From NCBI GenBank assembly GCA_034509735.1, contig JACGWO010000003.1, positions 3,410,001 to 3,474,000 of the forward strand: a stretch of DNA of 64,000 nucleotides. Direction: 5' to 3'. The stretch's first letter is position 1, and each line of letters begins with the position of its first letter. This document shows positions 1 through 11,925 of the stretch, in pieces. The DNA comes from Sesamum alatum. Taxonomy: Eukaryota > Streptophyta > Magnoliopsida > Lamiales > Pedaliaceae. The position numbers were made by a program, and so were the translations under genes. The notes under the pieces are model-generated. The model was not told the origin of the DNA. It saw only the letters and a list, made by a program, of their open reading frames with translations, and did no database searches.

Positions 1-1210
1 CAGAGTATCCCATGCACCTGATAGGTATAGATTTTTGGGCCTGACCGGTAAGTTGGATAATGATCCAAAAACGTACGGAGAAGCGATGTCAGACATCGAT
101 TCGGACAAGTGGCTTGAGGCCATGAAAGCCGAGATGGACTCGATGGCCTCAAACAAGCTTCCCGAAGCTGGAACATACGTTTTGATGAAGTCACACGGGG
201 ATATGATTTCACCAAGAACGAGTCTGATCCTTGTGTATACAAGAAGATCAGTGGGAGCTCAGTTGCGTTTCTGGTGCTTTACGTGGATGACATTTTGCTC
301 ATTGGGAATGACGCTAAGATGTTGGGTACCACTAAAGCTTGGTTGTCAACGCAATTCTCTATGAAGGATATGGGCGAGGCATACTACATCCTTGGCATCA
401 AGATCTACAGGGATAGATCTAGAAGGATGTTGGGAATGGCCCAGTCCTCGTATATGAGGCATGAAATTAAGTTATCCAAGAAGCAGTCTCCTAAGACTGA
501 TGAGGAACTTAAACGGGTGTTGGACATCCCTATGCTTCAGCCGTAGGCAACATACAGTATGTTGTTCTGTGCACTAGACTTGATGTGGCTTTCGCTTTGA
601 GCGTAACTAGTCGATATCAGTCATGTGCCGGGAAGGCACACTGGAGTGCAGTCAAGACTATCCTGAAGTACCTGAAAAAAGGACTAAGGACATGTTCTTG
701 ATCTACGGTGGTGGAGAGTTGATACTGGAAGGCTAATAGCGACACTAGCTTCCAGTCGGAGGACGAAGATGCCAAATCTCAATTTGGTTTTGTATTGAGA
801 CTAAATGGTGGCGTGGTTACTTGGAAAGGTTCCAAGCAGGCTACCACGGCGGACTCCACCATACAGTTTTGAATACATAGCGGCTTTGGAAGCTGCTAAG
901 GAGTGGTTTGGTTGATGAGCTACATCCAAGGGTTGGATGTAGTACCTAGCATTGCTAAGCCTGTAATTATCTTTTATGATAACAACGGGACGATTGCGCT
1001 AGCAAAGGAACCGAGATCTCATCACGATCCAAGCATATTCTTAGACGCTACCATCTACTTAGAGAGATGGATAGCTGGACTGACGTTCGGTTGGATCGAG
1101 TCAACTCCGCAGAAAACATAGCAGATCCACTTGCTAAGCTCATGTCGCAAGTTGCCCATACTCACCATCTGAATAAGAGGTTCGAGGTCAATGGGTGATT
1201 GGCTTTAGGT
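1..1210 (+). pseudogene. Ty1/copia pol remnant (RT and RNase H), element VI
   Basis: Decayed 3' end of a copia polyprotein whose 5' part lies outside the window. It aligns by eye with element I from about 58984 on. Reading frames jump several times. The RT catalytic box LYVDDILLIGND is visible at about 277-312, followed by the segment ending in KLSKKQSPKT. The RNase H part continues to about 1120 with the YDNNG segment. Two internal deletions relative to element I are clear. About 375 bp of the RT core are lost after DSMA (near 143), joined at a short ATGG match. About 54 bp are lost after QSSY (near 455). Further frameshifts make it non-functional. It leads directly into a polypurine tract and LTR, which fixes it as the 3' end of a plus-strand element. 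Confidence 0.9.
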
Positions 1211-1222
1211 CAAGTGGGAGAT
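1211..1222 (+). promoter_or_regulatory. Polypurine tract of element VI
   Basis: The purine-rich CAAGTGGGAGAT abuts the LTR start TGTTGG. It is the expected plus-strand primer of a copia element, and the same sequence precedes the 3' LTR of element I. Confidence 0.85.
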
Positions 1223-3463
1223 TGTTGGAATAGGTGACCAGAAAGCCAATAGGTTTGGCATCTTGTAACCTATCCGACAACTTGATGTGAATGTAATATT
1301 ATTATGTGATGAATAAGATGAGTATTCGTCACCAATGGTACCTTCTTTGTTGTGCTCATCTTACATTTGTTAAAATGGTGTTTAACTTATATCGCAACAA
1401 AGCCCACAGACCATGGATAACAACTCGTGCAGTTGGGCCACGCATTGGATGGTGGTCATGAAACCAACTGATTAAGAGTTGGGTCCGAAACGTTCCAAGT
1501 CGAGGACCTCGAGACAGGGCATCGAGAGTCCTATTGAGACTTGCGTCAAGAGTCGTGTTCATTGGATGAGTGCCGTGTTTCATCGGCGACAGGCGTGGGA
1601 CGCCTACACGATGTTGATGGGTTGGTCGACTGGGGTCGAGCCGACTGGACTGACTCGCGGGGGTCATCATATGGAAGCCTTGGAGGCTTGGTCGGTATGA
1701 TTGGTTTTCCCCGGTTCTGATAGTACGGGAGTAATCCTCAGACTTGAGGGATCATGGCAGTCGCGTGCACAGGACGGCTGTATCTTGGATCTGGCGAGAG
1801 GTGATCATTCTGTAAGATGATCATTATAAGCCTTGTCCAGTGCAGTCAGAATGTGTAGCGAGGACGGTGGATTCCAAGAAGAGGATCCGTCCCCTGTCAG
1901 TATGTGACAGAGGTATCTCCTATGTACTCGGAGATACGTTCATGCTGTTTGAAGCTGTGGCCACAGTGGTTGGTCGAACATGGAATGGTTTCCTGTGTCG
2001 ACGCAATGAAGCATACGTGATCTCGAGTATTAAGCATAGATGCCTAGTCAAGGATGGGAACCGACGCCCAATTCCATACCCTAGACTAAGGCCGGGAGAC
2101 GGTAGACGGTAGACGGAAGGATCGTACCCGTACAGAATCGGCGCCTAAATGTTCACGCCAATTCACCTAGTCTCTAGTGCCATGGACCGTTGCTAGACGG
2201 CCACCCATGGTAACGGGCCCTTGTGGGACACGGGCCCAAGTCTAGCTGAGGATGAACCTAAAGGGTCACACACAAATCACCGAGGAGGTTGAGAGATCGA
2301 CTTGGAGTCAATCTCGAAGGATAAAATAAGTAATTGGATTACTTAAGGGAAAGTCCATTGGATGGACGGGCTGATATTGTATCGGGCTTTCATTTAATCG
2401 GTAAATTGAATTTTCGATTAAATATGGAAAGTTGAGATGTTGAGACGTTGGATCTTTTAATTGGATTAAAAGATCAACGGGAATAATTTAAGTGGACATT
2501 AAATTGGATTTAATATTGGGTTCGTCGTAATTGGATTACGATAAAAACCCGGTCCGTTAAATTATACCCGAGAGGAGAAATAATTCCTAATTTGGAATAG
2601 GAAGAAGTTGGACTTCTTCCCTTAATTAAACATGGCCGACATGCTCCCTTGGAGGAAGCTAAATCAGCCATGTTTCATGCTAGGTGGTATGTTGACTTAT
2701 CTCTTTTGGAAAGAGACAAATCAATTCCAATCAAGCTCTTCCCTTTTTGGTATGATTTGATCATACCATAAATTTTTGGTAGGCTTGATTGAAGAATTGA
2801 TGGTGATTGATTGGAATGAATCTAGACATCCTTGGATGAACCTAGACACATTCCAATAATCACATTAATTATGTATATATATTAGAATATACAACACCAA
2901 GCATAAGTGATTCATTATTCATCTTTTTCTAGGAAAAAGAGAAGACAAAAATCCTCTCCTCTCTCTCAAAATTTCGTGCTCCCTCCCTCTCTTACACTTG
3001 TGTTCTTCACTTGATTTTGAATCAAGAAGAAGAACAAAGTAAGTTTAAGAGAACACTAATTCATAGTGTTCTTCTCTTAAACCGATTTCTTCCTAAACCC
3101 GTTCTTTTTCTAGCAAGAAGAACGTGTGTTTCTTCCGGTGTGGTGTGGATCACCTTTGGAGAATCCATACGTTTGGATTTCGTGAGCATTCCGGAGAAGG
3201 AACAACGCTAGTAGCCGGGAGCATACGCTAAACAATCAAAGGTAACGGTTTATTACGCTTTGATTGATTTCAATTGTATATCTATGCCCTATGTGTTTAA
3301 ATATATGTTTTAATATTTACACATCCTACATCGAACGCCCGGTTGAGCACCCAAGGGTACACCCCCTGGGATTCGCGTATTTTGAATTTGATTTAAATTT
3401 ACGCAATTTCTCGCCTTTTTCTCGCTTCCGCTCGCGCTCCCGGGCGGATCCACTTGTCCTTCA
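1223..3463 (+). repeat. Family A LTR, 3' LTR of element VI
   Basis: About 2.24-kb LTR starting TGTTGGAATAGG and ending CTTGTCCTTCA. It has the family A layout: a GC-richer block with two palindromes (to about 2280), an AT-rich chain of inverted repeats with TGG spacers (about 2320-2770), a TATA-like stretch near 2875, a CT-rich stretch, and a terminal block with the CCCAAGGG hairpin. The following CAGAC (3464-3468) is the candidate target duplication, but its partner is outside the window. Open frames in this LTR (for example 1840-2112) are nucleotide-level conservation and probably not genes. Confidence 0.9.
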
Positions 3464-4098
3464 CAGACACCCCCCAACCTTTGGGTCGTTTTGCACTTTG
3501 CCTCACAATCTTTTTTTTTTTTTAACAAACCCCCACCCAACCTTTGTTTTTTGTTACATTTCTATTTCAGGCGAATAAAATAGAAATATTCCAACTGTTT
3601 GACAACATGCTCCTTAGGGTGAGCTTCTAGGTTGGTGAAATTGTAATTTCCACATTATAGCTAGGTAAAAAATGTATTTCTTGCCTAAGGTGCACAAGAT
3701 CTGTTAAAAAATGTAATTGGGGGCAAAAAACCTAATTTTACCCCCAAATATTTATCTTCACCGCCTGCGTTGACATCGTCTCCCTTTGTTGCTGCCATGG
3801 GTTGGAAACTACAAAAGGAGGAGATGATATACCCTTGGGAAGAGTCTTCCCTTAATATGGTAAGTGTTTTGTGCGATTTTTTTATGGTTATTTTGTACGT
3901 TATCTTGAAATGTGGGGTATTTTTTTAAAGTTCTTGTTCATTTTTTTAACGCAAAGTGCGTTTGTATAGTTTTTGTGATATTTTTTTTTGTTTTCTTGTT
4001 ACTGGTGTATGTATGTGGTCCATATTTCTTTTTTTTGTACAATTGTTGGTCTATACACAGTAAATTATAGAACTTGTTCGGACCACTTTCTGAATTCT
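3464..4098. other. No gene seen; T-rich spacer
   Basis: Spacer between the LTR and the MULE remnant, with a poly-T run near 3511. A short possible exon (MGWKLQKEEM at about 3798, followed by a GTAAGT-like donor at about 3860) could be the start of the MULE gene downstream. This is weak. Confidence 0.4.
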
Positions 4099-4275
4099 GC
4101 TTATATTGCATTTGCAAGCCCTAATCGTGAGTATTTCACTATTAGAATGCATCATTCTGGAGTGTTGTGTGAGTTGGATCATAGGGTGTATGTAGGAGGA
4201 AAAATAGATCACTTTGATTATTGTCATGTTGACAAGATGTCTTTAACTGAACTTGTTGATATATGCTTTGGTGGG
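4099..4275 (+). pseudogene. MULE (Mutator-like) transposase N-terminal fragment
   Basis: A short open stretch reads FTIRMHHSGVL, then VYVGGKIDHFDYCHVDKMS. This is the pattern of the plant PB1-like domain at the N-terminus of MuDR/MULE transposases: a hydrophobic strand, a G-rich turn, then VDYxDYCHVDxMS. Only this domain is present. No WRKY-GCM1-like DNA-binding, MULE DDE or SWIM zinc-finger part follows. The frame soon runs into LINE sequence, so this is a small orphan fragment. Assignment rests on motif resemblance only. Confidence 0.6.
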
Positions 4276-4329
4276 CAAATTCTCACATGGGCTCCCCAAC
4301 TTGAACTTCCTCAGAAACATAATTGTCAA

Positions 4330-5749
4330 ATTGGGCTTAAGAGGTAACATCTTCATTGGAGCCATAAACTTGAAGCATGTTTTGTACATCTCTCTCATGA
4401 AGAAGATTTCTCACACATTTGGCATAGAGGGGAATGGACGTTTGATAACTTTCATATGCGTGTTTTTAAATGGACCCCAAAGACCCCAAATTGAATCACC
4501 TGTAGCCACTGTGTGGATTAAGTTCCCAGAATTGCCTTGTCACTTATTTGGGAAAAGTGCATTGTTCAGTATTGCTAAATTAATTGGAAAACTTTTTAAG
4601 GATGGATGAGCCTAAAGCTGATTTATCTAGGCCTAGTCTTGCTCGTGTTTGTGTGAAACTGGATTTGATAGCACTTAGGACACAAGCCATATTCTTGAAG
4701 TTTGAAGATTTAACCTTTAGACAACATATTATTTATGAGAACTGTCCAACCTATTGCTCTATCTATATACACTTTGGGCATGACCAAATTGTTTGTATGA
4801 TGAAAACTAGCCAGCCCCACAGCAACCTAGTCTGAATTTGCACCTACCAAAGGACCCCAAAGAAATCATTTTAGCTAAACACAAAGGGAAAAAAAGTTAT
4901 GTTTGATACTCCTAGTCATTTTGAAAATGCTGAGAGCAGTAGGGAGGGCAAGGGAGCTGTGGCCGTTTTTGACCTGGATGGTGAGAAGGATGCTAGACAA
5001 AACATCGGATCCCATGCTGTGAATGCGAGAGAAGAGGTTGTGGTGATTGAGAATATTGAAGAGCCTGGAAAAAATGGCAGCCAGCAACCTGGAAACTTTG
5101 ATGACTTTAACTATGATGATCCCCTACTAACTGAGTTGTTGGACCAAAAATTGGAACAAGGAATATACTGGAAATCAAGGAGCTAATCAGGGAATTATTG
5201 AGGATATTGAAGCCATCAACTTCATTTTAGAGAAACAAATTAGCAAAAACAGGAGGGAGGTTGAAGCTCCAGATAAAGAACACAATCTATAGACTCAGAA
5301 GAAGCTAAAGGAAAGATCAATCTCTATCAGCTAATATGACACTGAAGGAGAGCACGGAAACAACATTTTCAAAGGAGAGTGTAGCAGCCAGCCTAAGAAT
5401 TCCGGTGTCCTGGAAGTGGAAACTGAACAGGAAGATGACAATGACTGCACACCCACTTTCAATCGATTTCGAAGCTTGGAAGATATGGATGAGGACCCAA
5501 AACACTGGCCAAGAGGGTACCCAAACACTATCCCGGGGAGGAACAACACCACATGCCCAGGACACCATTTTCCTAGAATCCGCAGCATTTGGTAAGCATA
5601 AAAGGAACAAATCAACTAAAGAGATCACCCCCTCCACCAGATCCATTGCAACTACAAAGAAAGGTAAAAAGGGTAAAGGTAATGTATTTCCTAAAGATCT
5701 TCGAAAGAGGACCATTAGGTCCTCCTCATCTTCTTCTTTACACTTTTAA
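4330..5749 (+). pseudogene. LINE (L1-type) ORF1 remnant, DUF4283 plus zinc knuckle
   Basis: Plant L1-type LINE ORF1 encodes an RNA-binding DUF4283 domain followed by a CCHC knuckle. Here LRGNIFIGAINLKHVL begins the recognisable domain at about 4337, VWIKFPELPCHLF follows at about 4512, and DEPKADLSRPSLARVC lies in a shifted frame at about 4602. The knuckle CPTYCSIYIHFGHDQIVC (about 4746) has lost one expected Cys. The acidic and basic C-terminal part runs through several frames to a Ser-rich tail and a TAA at 5747-5749. The N-terminus is missing, and there are at least three frame changes. Confidence 0.75.
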
Positions 5750-6033
5750 TGATTAAGACAATCATATGGAATGTGAGAGGGATAGGTAAAACTAGCAAAC
5801 AAAATATACTTTCTGATATGTTGATGGAACATAGACCTCATATTCTTGTGTTTCTTGAACCTTTTGTCCAATTGCATTGTGACACCCCCTCCATAATCAC
5901 ATTCTATCTCATAACTAATTCTCATTTATTCCCCAACCAGATAAATAATTTGATATCAATATTCTATATAAACCTCAATCGATTAAAGACCTCATCAAAA
6001 TCTTTATGCAACATACTTTACCATTTCATATGA
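5749..6033 (+). pseudogene. LINE ORF2 endonuclease start, truncated
   Basis: ORF2 opens one base inside the ORF1 stop (TAATG arrangement), which is compatible with stop-restart translation. The first residues MIKTIIWNVRGIGK and the later HRPHILVFLEPF are the N-terminal strand and first catalytic region of the apurinic-type endonuclease of plant L1 elements. After about 5890 the frame stays open but no longer resembles ORF2, so endonuclease, RT and tail are lost. From there to 6090 I see only unassigned sequence. Confidence 0.7.
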
Positions 6034-6090
6034 AAAGGACAAACGTGGAGTTTCTAGCAATTACAAAACTCAAGGTACCAATCCACTAAG

Positions 6091-8316
6091 TGAAGGACAA
6101 GCGGATCCGCCCGGGAGCGCGAGCGGAAGCGAGAAAGCGAGGAATGTAAATTAAATCAAATCTAATATAAAATACGAATCCCAAGGAGTGTACCCTTGGG
6201 TGCTTAACCGGGCGTTCGATGAAGGATGTGTAAATATTAGAAACATATATTTAAACACATAGGGCATAGATGTATATTAAATCAATCAAAGCGTAATAAA
6301 CCGTTACCTTTGATTATTTAGCGTATGCTCCCGGCTACTTGCGTTGTTCCTTCTCCGGAATGCTCACGAAATCCAAACGTATGGATTCTCCAAAGGTGAT
6401 CCACACCACACCAGAAGAAACACACGTTCTTCTTGCTAGAAAAGAACGAGTTTAAGAAGGAATCAGTTTAAGAGAACAACACTATGAATTAGTGCTCTCT
6501 TAAACTTACTTTGTTCTTCTTCTTGATTCAAAATCAAGTGAAGAACACAAGTGTAAGAGAGGGAGAGAGGCTGAGAGTTTGAGAGAGAGGAGAGGATTTT
6601 TTTGTCTTCTCTTTTTCCTAGAAAAAGATGAATAATGAATCACTTATGCTTGGTGTTGTATATTCTAATATATATACATAATTAATGTAATTATTGGAAT
6701 GTGTCTAGGTTCATCCAAGGATGTCTAGATTCATTCCAATCAATCACCATCAATTCATCAATCAAGCCTACCAAAATTTATGGTATGATCAAATCATACC
6801 AAAAGGGAAGAGCTTGATTGGAGTTGATTTGTCTCTTTCCAAAAGAGATAAGTCAACATACCACCTAGCATGAAACATGGCTGATTTTGCTTCCTCCAAG
6901 GGAGCATGTCGGCCATGTTTAATTAAGGGAAGAAGTCCAACTTCTTCCTATTCCAAAATAGAAATTATTTCTCCTCTCGGGTATAATTTAACGGACCGGG
7001 TTTTATCGTAATCCAATTACGACGAATCCAATATTAAATCCAATTTAATGTCCATTTAAATTATTCCCGTTGATCTATAAATCCAATTAAAAGATCCAAC
7101 GTCCCAACGTCTCAACTTTCAATATTTAATCGAAAATCCAATTTACCGATTAAACGAAAGCCCGATACAATATCGGCCCGTCCATCCAATGGACTTTCCC
7201 TTAAGTAATGCAATTACATATTTTATCCTTCGAGGTTGACTCCAAGTCAATCTCTCAACCTCCTCGGTGATTTGTGTGTGACCCTTTAGGTTCACCCTCA
7301 GCTAGACTTGGGCCCGTGTCCCACAAGGGCCCGTTACCATGGGTGGCCGTCTAGCAACGGTCCATGGCACTAGAGACTAGGTGAATTGGCGTGAACATTT
7401 AGGCACCGATTCCGTACGGGTACGATCCTTCCGTCTACCATCTCCCTGCATTAGTCTAGGGTATGGAATTGGGCGTCGTTTCCCATCCTTGACTAGATAC
7501 CTATGCTTAATACTCGAGACCACGTATGCTTCATTGCGTCGACACAGGAAACCATTCCCTGTTCGACCAACCACTGTGGCCACAGCTTCAAACAGCATGA
7601 ACGTGTCTCCGAGTGCATAGGAGATACCTCTGGCACATACTGACAGGGGACAGATCCTCTTCTTGGAATCCACCGTCCTCGCTACACGTTCTGACTACAC
7701 TGGACAAGGCTTATGATAATCATCTTACAGAATGATTACCTCTCGTTAGATCCAAGATACAACCGTCATGTGCACGTGACTGCCATGATCCCTCAAGTCT
7801 GAGGATTACTCCCGTACTATTGGAACCGGGGAAAACCAATCATACCAACCAAGCCTCCAAGGCTTCCATATGATGATCCCGCGAGTCAGTCCAGTCGGCT
7901 CGATCCCAGTCGACCAACCTATCAAGATCGTGTAGGCGTCCCACGCCTGTCGCCGATGAAACACGGCACTCATCCAATGAACACGACTCTTGACGCAAGT
8001 CTCAATAGGACTCTCGATGCCCTGTCTCGAGGTCCTCGACTTGGAACGTTTCAGACCCAACTCTTAATCAGTTGGTTTTATGACCACCATCCAATGCGTG
8101 GCCCAACTACACGAGTTGTTATCCATGGTCTGTGGGCTTTGTTGCAATATAAGTCAAACACCATTTTAACAAATGTAAGATGAGCGCAACAAAGAAGGTG
8201 CCCTTGGTGACGAACACTCATCTTATTCATCACATAATAATATTACATTTACATCAAGTTGTCAAATAGGTTACAAATCGCCAAACCTATTGGCCTTCTG
8301 GTCACCTATTCTAACA
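6091..8316 (-). repeat. Family A LTR, 3' LTR of element II
   Basis: Starts on the plus strand with TGAAGGACAAGCGG and ends with CTATTCTAACA, the reverse complement of the family A ends. The spacers of its inverted-repeat chain (about 6820-7210) read CCA in this orientation. Confidence 0.93.
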
Positions 8317-8328
8317 ATCTCCCACTTG
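8317..8328 (-). promoter_or_regulatory. Polypurine tract of element II
   Basis: ATCTCCCACTTG on the plus strand is the complement of the CAAGTGGGAGAT tract, directly adjoining the 3' LTR. Confidence 0.85.
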
Positions 8329-8339
8329 ACCTAAAGCCA

Positions 8340-10462
8340 ATCGCCAAGAACACTGCGTTTCGCGAGACAAAAACCTTTTGCTCGGAGGGATCATAGAAAT
8401 AATACCCCGCAGTTTCTTTTGGATAGCCGATGAACCTGCATAAACTAGACCTTGAGTCCAGTTTATCTCCCACTAATCTCTTGACATATGCGGGGCAAGC
8501 CCACACTTTCAAGTATTTGTAGGAGGCAGGCTTGCCATGCCATATCTCATATGGCGTCTGGGATACCTTTTTAGATGGCGCCTAGTTCAAAACTTTGGCC
8601 GCAGTCTCAAGAGCGTATCCCCAGAAGGAAAGGGGGAGTTCGGTAAAACTCATCATGGATCGGACCATGTCCAACAAGGTCCGATTCCTCCTTTCAGACA
8701 CCCCATTAAGCTACGGTGTTCCAGGAGGGGTCCACTGAGAGAGAATCCCATTCTATTTTAGATAATCAGTAAACTCATCACTCAAATACTCTCCACCTCG
8801 GTCCGACCGAAAGACTTTAATCTTTCGACCGGTTTGGTTCTCTACTTCAAGTCTGTATTACTTAAACCTTCCAAAGGCTTCAGACCTGTACCTCATCAGG
8901 TAAACATAACCACACCGTGAGTAATCATTGGTAAAGGTTATGAAGTACGAGTACCCACCTCTAGCCTGAGTATTTAGTGGACCACAGACATCTGTATGGA
9001 TCAAATCCAATAGACCACTGGCTAGCGTACTTTGTCCAACAAAGGGTTTCTTGGTCATCTGTCCGCTTAGACAGGATTCGCAGGTCGGTAGGTTGTCCAA
9101 ATCATCTATTTCTAGACTCTTTGAGTCCACCAACCTTATTATCTTATCTTTAGAGATATGACCTAACCTTGCATGCCATATCTGTGCGTTATTATGATCA
9201 TCACGTTTTCGTTTGTGTTCTGCAGTCATAATCCAATTAGACTGTTGAAGTATGTACAGACCGTTGACCAATGTACCAAGCAGATGAGAAATACCATCTT
9301 TGATAATAAAAAAACCGTTTTTATTGATGGTAAATTCATATCCCTCCTTATCAAGGACCGGGATGGAAACAATGTTTTTAATCATGCTAGGTACATAGAA
9401 ACAGTCATTCAGTACAATCCTAACATGACTACTAATAGCTAACTCTAGTGATCCTACGGCCTCCGCAGCAACGGCCTTGCTATCGCCTAGCCTCAGGATC
9501 ATCTCATCCTTGGTTAGCCTTCTGCTTCTTTTTAGTGCCTGCAAATCATTGCAGATGTGAGCACCACACCCGGTATTCAATACCCATGAAGCAGAATTAG
9601 TAATCATATTTACTTCAACCACAAACATACCTGGGTTGGAGAGGAGTTGTGGGCACTCCCTCTTCCAATGCCCTTTCCCTTGGCAATGCATGCAGACATC
9701 ATTTGCCTTGGACCGCTGAGAACCACGGGCCTTCCCTTTCCCTTTGCTCGGTCCAACCGGATCAACAGGGACGCCCGGAGCGCGAGCAGGGGCCACAACC
9801 GTCTTCCCTTTGCCCTTCTTCCTCTTCCAGCGTCCGGCCCTCTTGCCATTTACCTTGGAGGTCGAAGCCTCTCCTATCAATACCGTCGGCGCCGACTTGT
9901 GGGTCGTTGCCTCGTATTGGACCAGCATGTTGATCAACTCATGAATAGACTTCTCAAGTACATTCATGTTATAGTTTACAACAAACGGGTCATAGGATGG
10001 AGGAAGCGACTGGAGGATCACGTCAATGTACGTGTCATTGTTAAGCTCAGCTTTAAGGTCCTTGAGTTCCTCCATTAGGGAGAGCATCTTGACCCCATGA
10101 CTTTGTATAGACGCTCCTTCAGCAAGCTTGGTGCCAAAGAATGCTTTTGTGGCGGCTTATATAATATGCCTATCTGGAACCGCATAAACCTCGTTCATGC
10201 GGAGCATTATGGCGGAGATGTTGTCCAGCCTCTCATACTGCTTCTGGATGTCGTTAGACATCGAAGCCAGTATGATACTGCGTACTTTCCGGTTGTCCTC
10301 ATGCCATTTCTCGAACGTCAAACGTTCTTCAGGCGTGGACCCCTCCGGTAAGTCGCTCGGTGGCGGCTCGTCCAAGACGTAGCCTTGGTTCTCGAAACCG
10401 AGGACAATCCTCAGGTTGAATTTGTTAGTCTCGAGAATCATGGTTAATGGGTTCTTAGACAT
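8340..10462 (-). pseudogene. Copia gag-protease-integrase of element II, RT-RNase H deleted
   Basis: Starts MSKNPLTMILETNKF at 10462. A gag frame runs through a TGA-type break near 10155, then a long open frame of 409 codons (10087-8858). In it are the CCHC knuckle CMHCQGKGHWKREC, the protease site LNTGCGAH and the integrase zinc region HARLGH...CESC, followed by the first catalytic Asp in IHTDVCGPL. The protease Asp is replaced by Asn, since family and sibling element I have DTG. About ten codons after ETNKF are missing in frame compared with element I. Downstream, integrase pieces continue in other frames to SRNAVFL near 8345. There the sequence jumps straight to the end of the internal region, so RT and RNase H are gone. 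It could act only with enzymes supplied by another copy. Confidence 0.88.
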
Positions 10463-11925
10463 ATCTACATTAATGAAAATGTAAAGCAGAAATTAGTAGA
10501 TGATGGTAATATTATTGTTCAAGTTGAAGACTTGGTCTTTTAGTCTTTAACCCTCCCACTATTTATACGAAAGTCCGCCACTCTTAAGCGGAGTTTCGGG
10601 AAACCATTTCCTACTGGGCTTGGGATCCACAAGCATAATCTCCATGCCCCGCTTTTACGATTCACATGAAGAAAACCTCGTGGGAGATATCCAATATCAT
10701 TCTCACCCAATGAGATTCCCAAGATATTTTGCCTCACCTATTCGCATGGTTCCGAGGACTCCAAGCGAACCATGTTACTCAGTGTTAGGCCCGACCCATC
10801 AACCAAATCATACCTTAAACTGTCGCCCCCCACGACTCGTGAGATAGGGAAACAGCGAGCGCAGTATTTTGTTCACAACAATGGTGCAGCTTTCCCCTAG
10901 TCCAAGTGTGCCACGACTCGTGAGACCACACTTGGGTAGTGGTAGCTTTCTCACCACATTGCTGTGGATGGAAGGCTCGGACATATCATAAATACCATTT
11001 TGATCCAAGTCCGTTCTGGGCCTAATATTTAATTTGGTCCAACCAAATGAGAGTTTAAGTGTGACCGAGACCTCATCACATTATGGTGTTTTAGCATGCA
11101 TAAATATCCAATATTTAAAGCGGTAAATAAAAAATGCCGCATGCATAAAACATAGCATACCCCTGTTAGGATGATCACAAGCCCAACCTATGCGACCCAC
11201 TGAGCCCGCAGTGAGTCTATGGTCTGTCTAGGGTGGTCCTAAATTATTACAATAATAATAAACCCACTATCATTCCAATGGGCCTTGAAGTGCTTCTTGT
11301 TTCACGCCTTGATGCTTCTCCTTGGGGTCTCCGACTCCAATTGCTTGTTAAAAGTAAAACCTCACCAATCCTATTTACTCTCATTACAACTGAAAGTCCA
11401 TTGGTAATAAGGAAAACAAGCCTTAACATCATGAGGCTGATAATACGGGAGATGATAGTCCCAAAAATAAGAGGCACGCAGGCCCCACACAACAGAAAAT
11501 AAATGATCATACATTCATCCATTCATAAGGTCTAGGGCTCTTGTGATCATCCCATGTTGATTCCATCAACTCACATAACACAATTATTCCAAATAATCAT
11601 GCCGAATTAACCAATGGATATTCCAAATACCCAAGTGATGTCCAACATCACAAAAGTATAAACATACAAATAATATGCAAAATTCAAATTTCAAATTTAA
11701 TGGACATTTTAAACAATGCATCCAATGCATGTATTAATCCCAAATTAATTAAGCAAATTTAATTCAAGGAATAATCCAATTATTCCAAAATCAAAAATGC
11801 AAAATTAATAAATTTTCAGAATATTGTGCAGAAAATACAGAAAATTAAATTTTCCAGAAAAAGTCGAAAAACGGCACAAAAAGACCCAGGTGTTGTGCTG
11901 GCCTACCGGCCGCGCGTGCAGGCAG
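10463..11925 (-). other. Untranslated leader of element II
   Basis: Long leader between 5' LTR and gag, matching 55180-56706 of element I. It keeps the nested CCAAGTGTG hairpin (about 10900-10935) and the small ORF at 11522-11247. The primer-binding site and about 270 bp next to the LTR are missing: the leader runs into a truncated LTR at about 11926. Confidence 0.8.
11247..11522 (-). CDS. Conserved leader ORF, hydrophobic small protein (91 aa)
   Basis: Open frame beginning MDECMIIYFLLCGACVPL, upstream of gag. The first half is strongly hydrophobic with one or two possible membrane segments. The second half is Arg/Ser-rich (SNWSRRPQGEASRRETRS). The matching ORF in element I (55645-55923) is also open and differs in length by one codon. 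I do not recognise a family. Chance retention is possible, since both copies are fairly similar. Confidence 0.4.
   Translation of the reverse strand: MDECMIIYFLLCGACVPLIFGTIISRIISLMMLRLVFLITNGLSVVMRVNRIGEVLLLTSNWSRRPQGEASRRETRSTSRPIGMIVGLLLL

Noticed and set aside
1356..2112. Open frames of 70-107 codons on both strands in the LTR (repeated at 7377, 14406, 15440, 22062, 53290, 61352)
   Set aside because: They recur only because the LTR repeats, overlap antisense to each other, and break in families B and C. I treat them as nucleotide conservation.
9173..10078. Plus-strand open frames across the element II gag region
   Set aside because: They are antisense shadows of gag and protease. The minus-strand frame has the knuckle and protease motifs.
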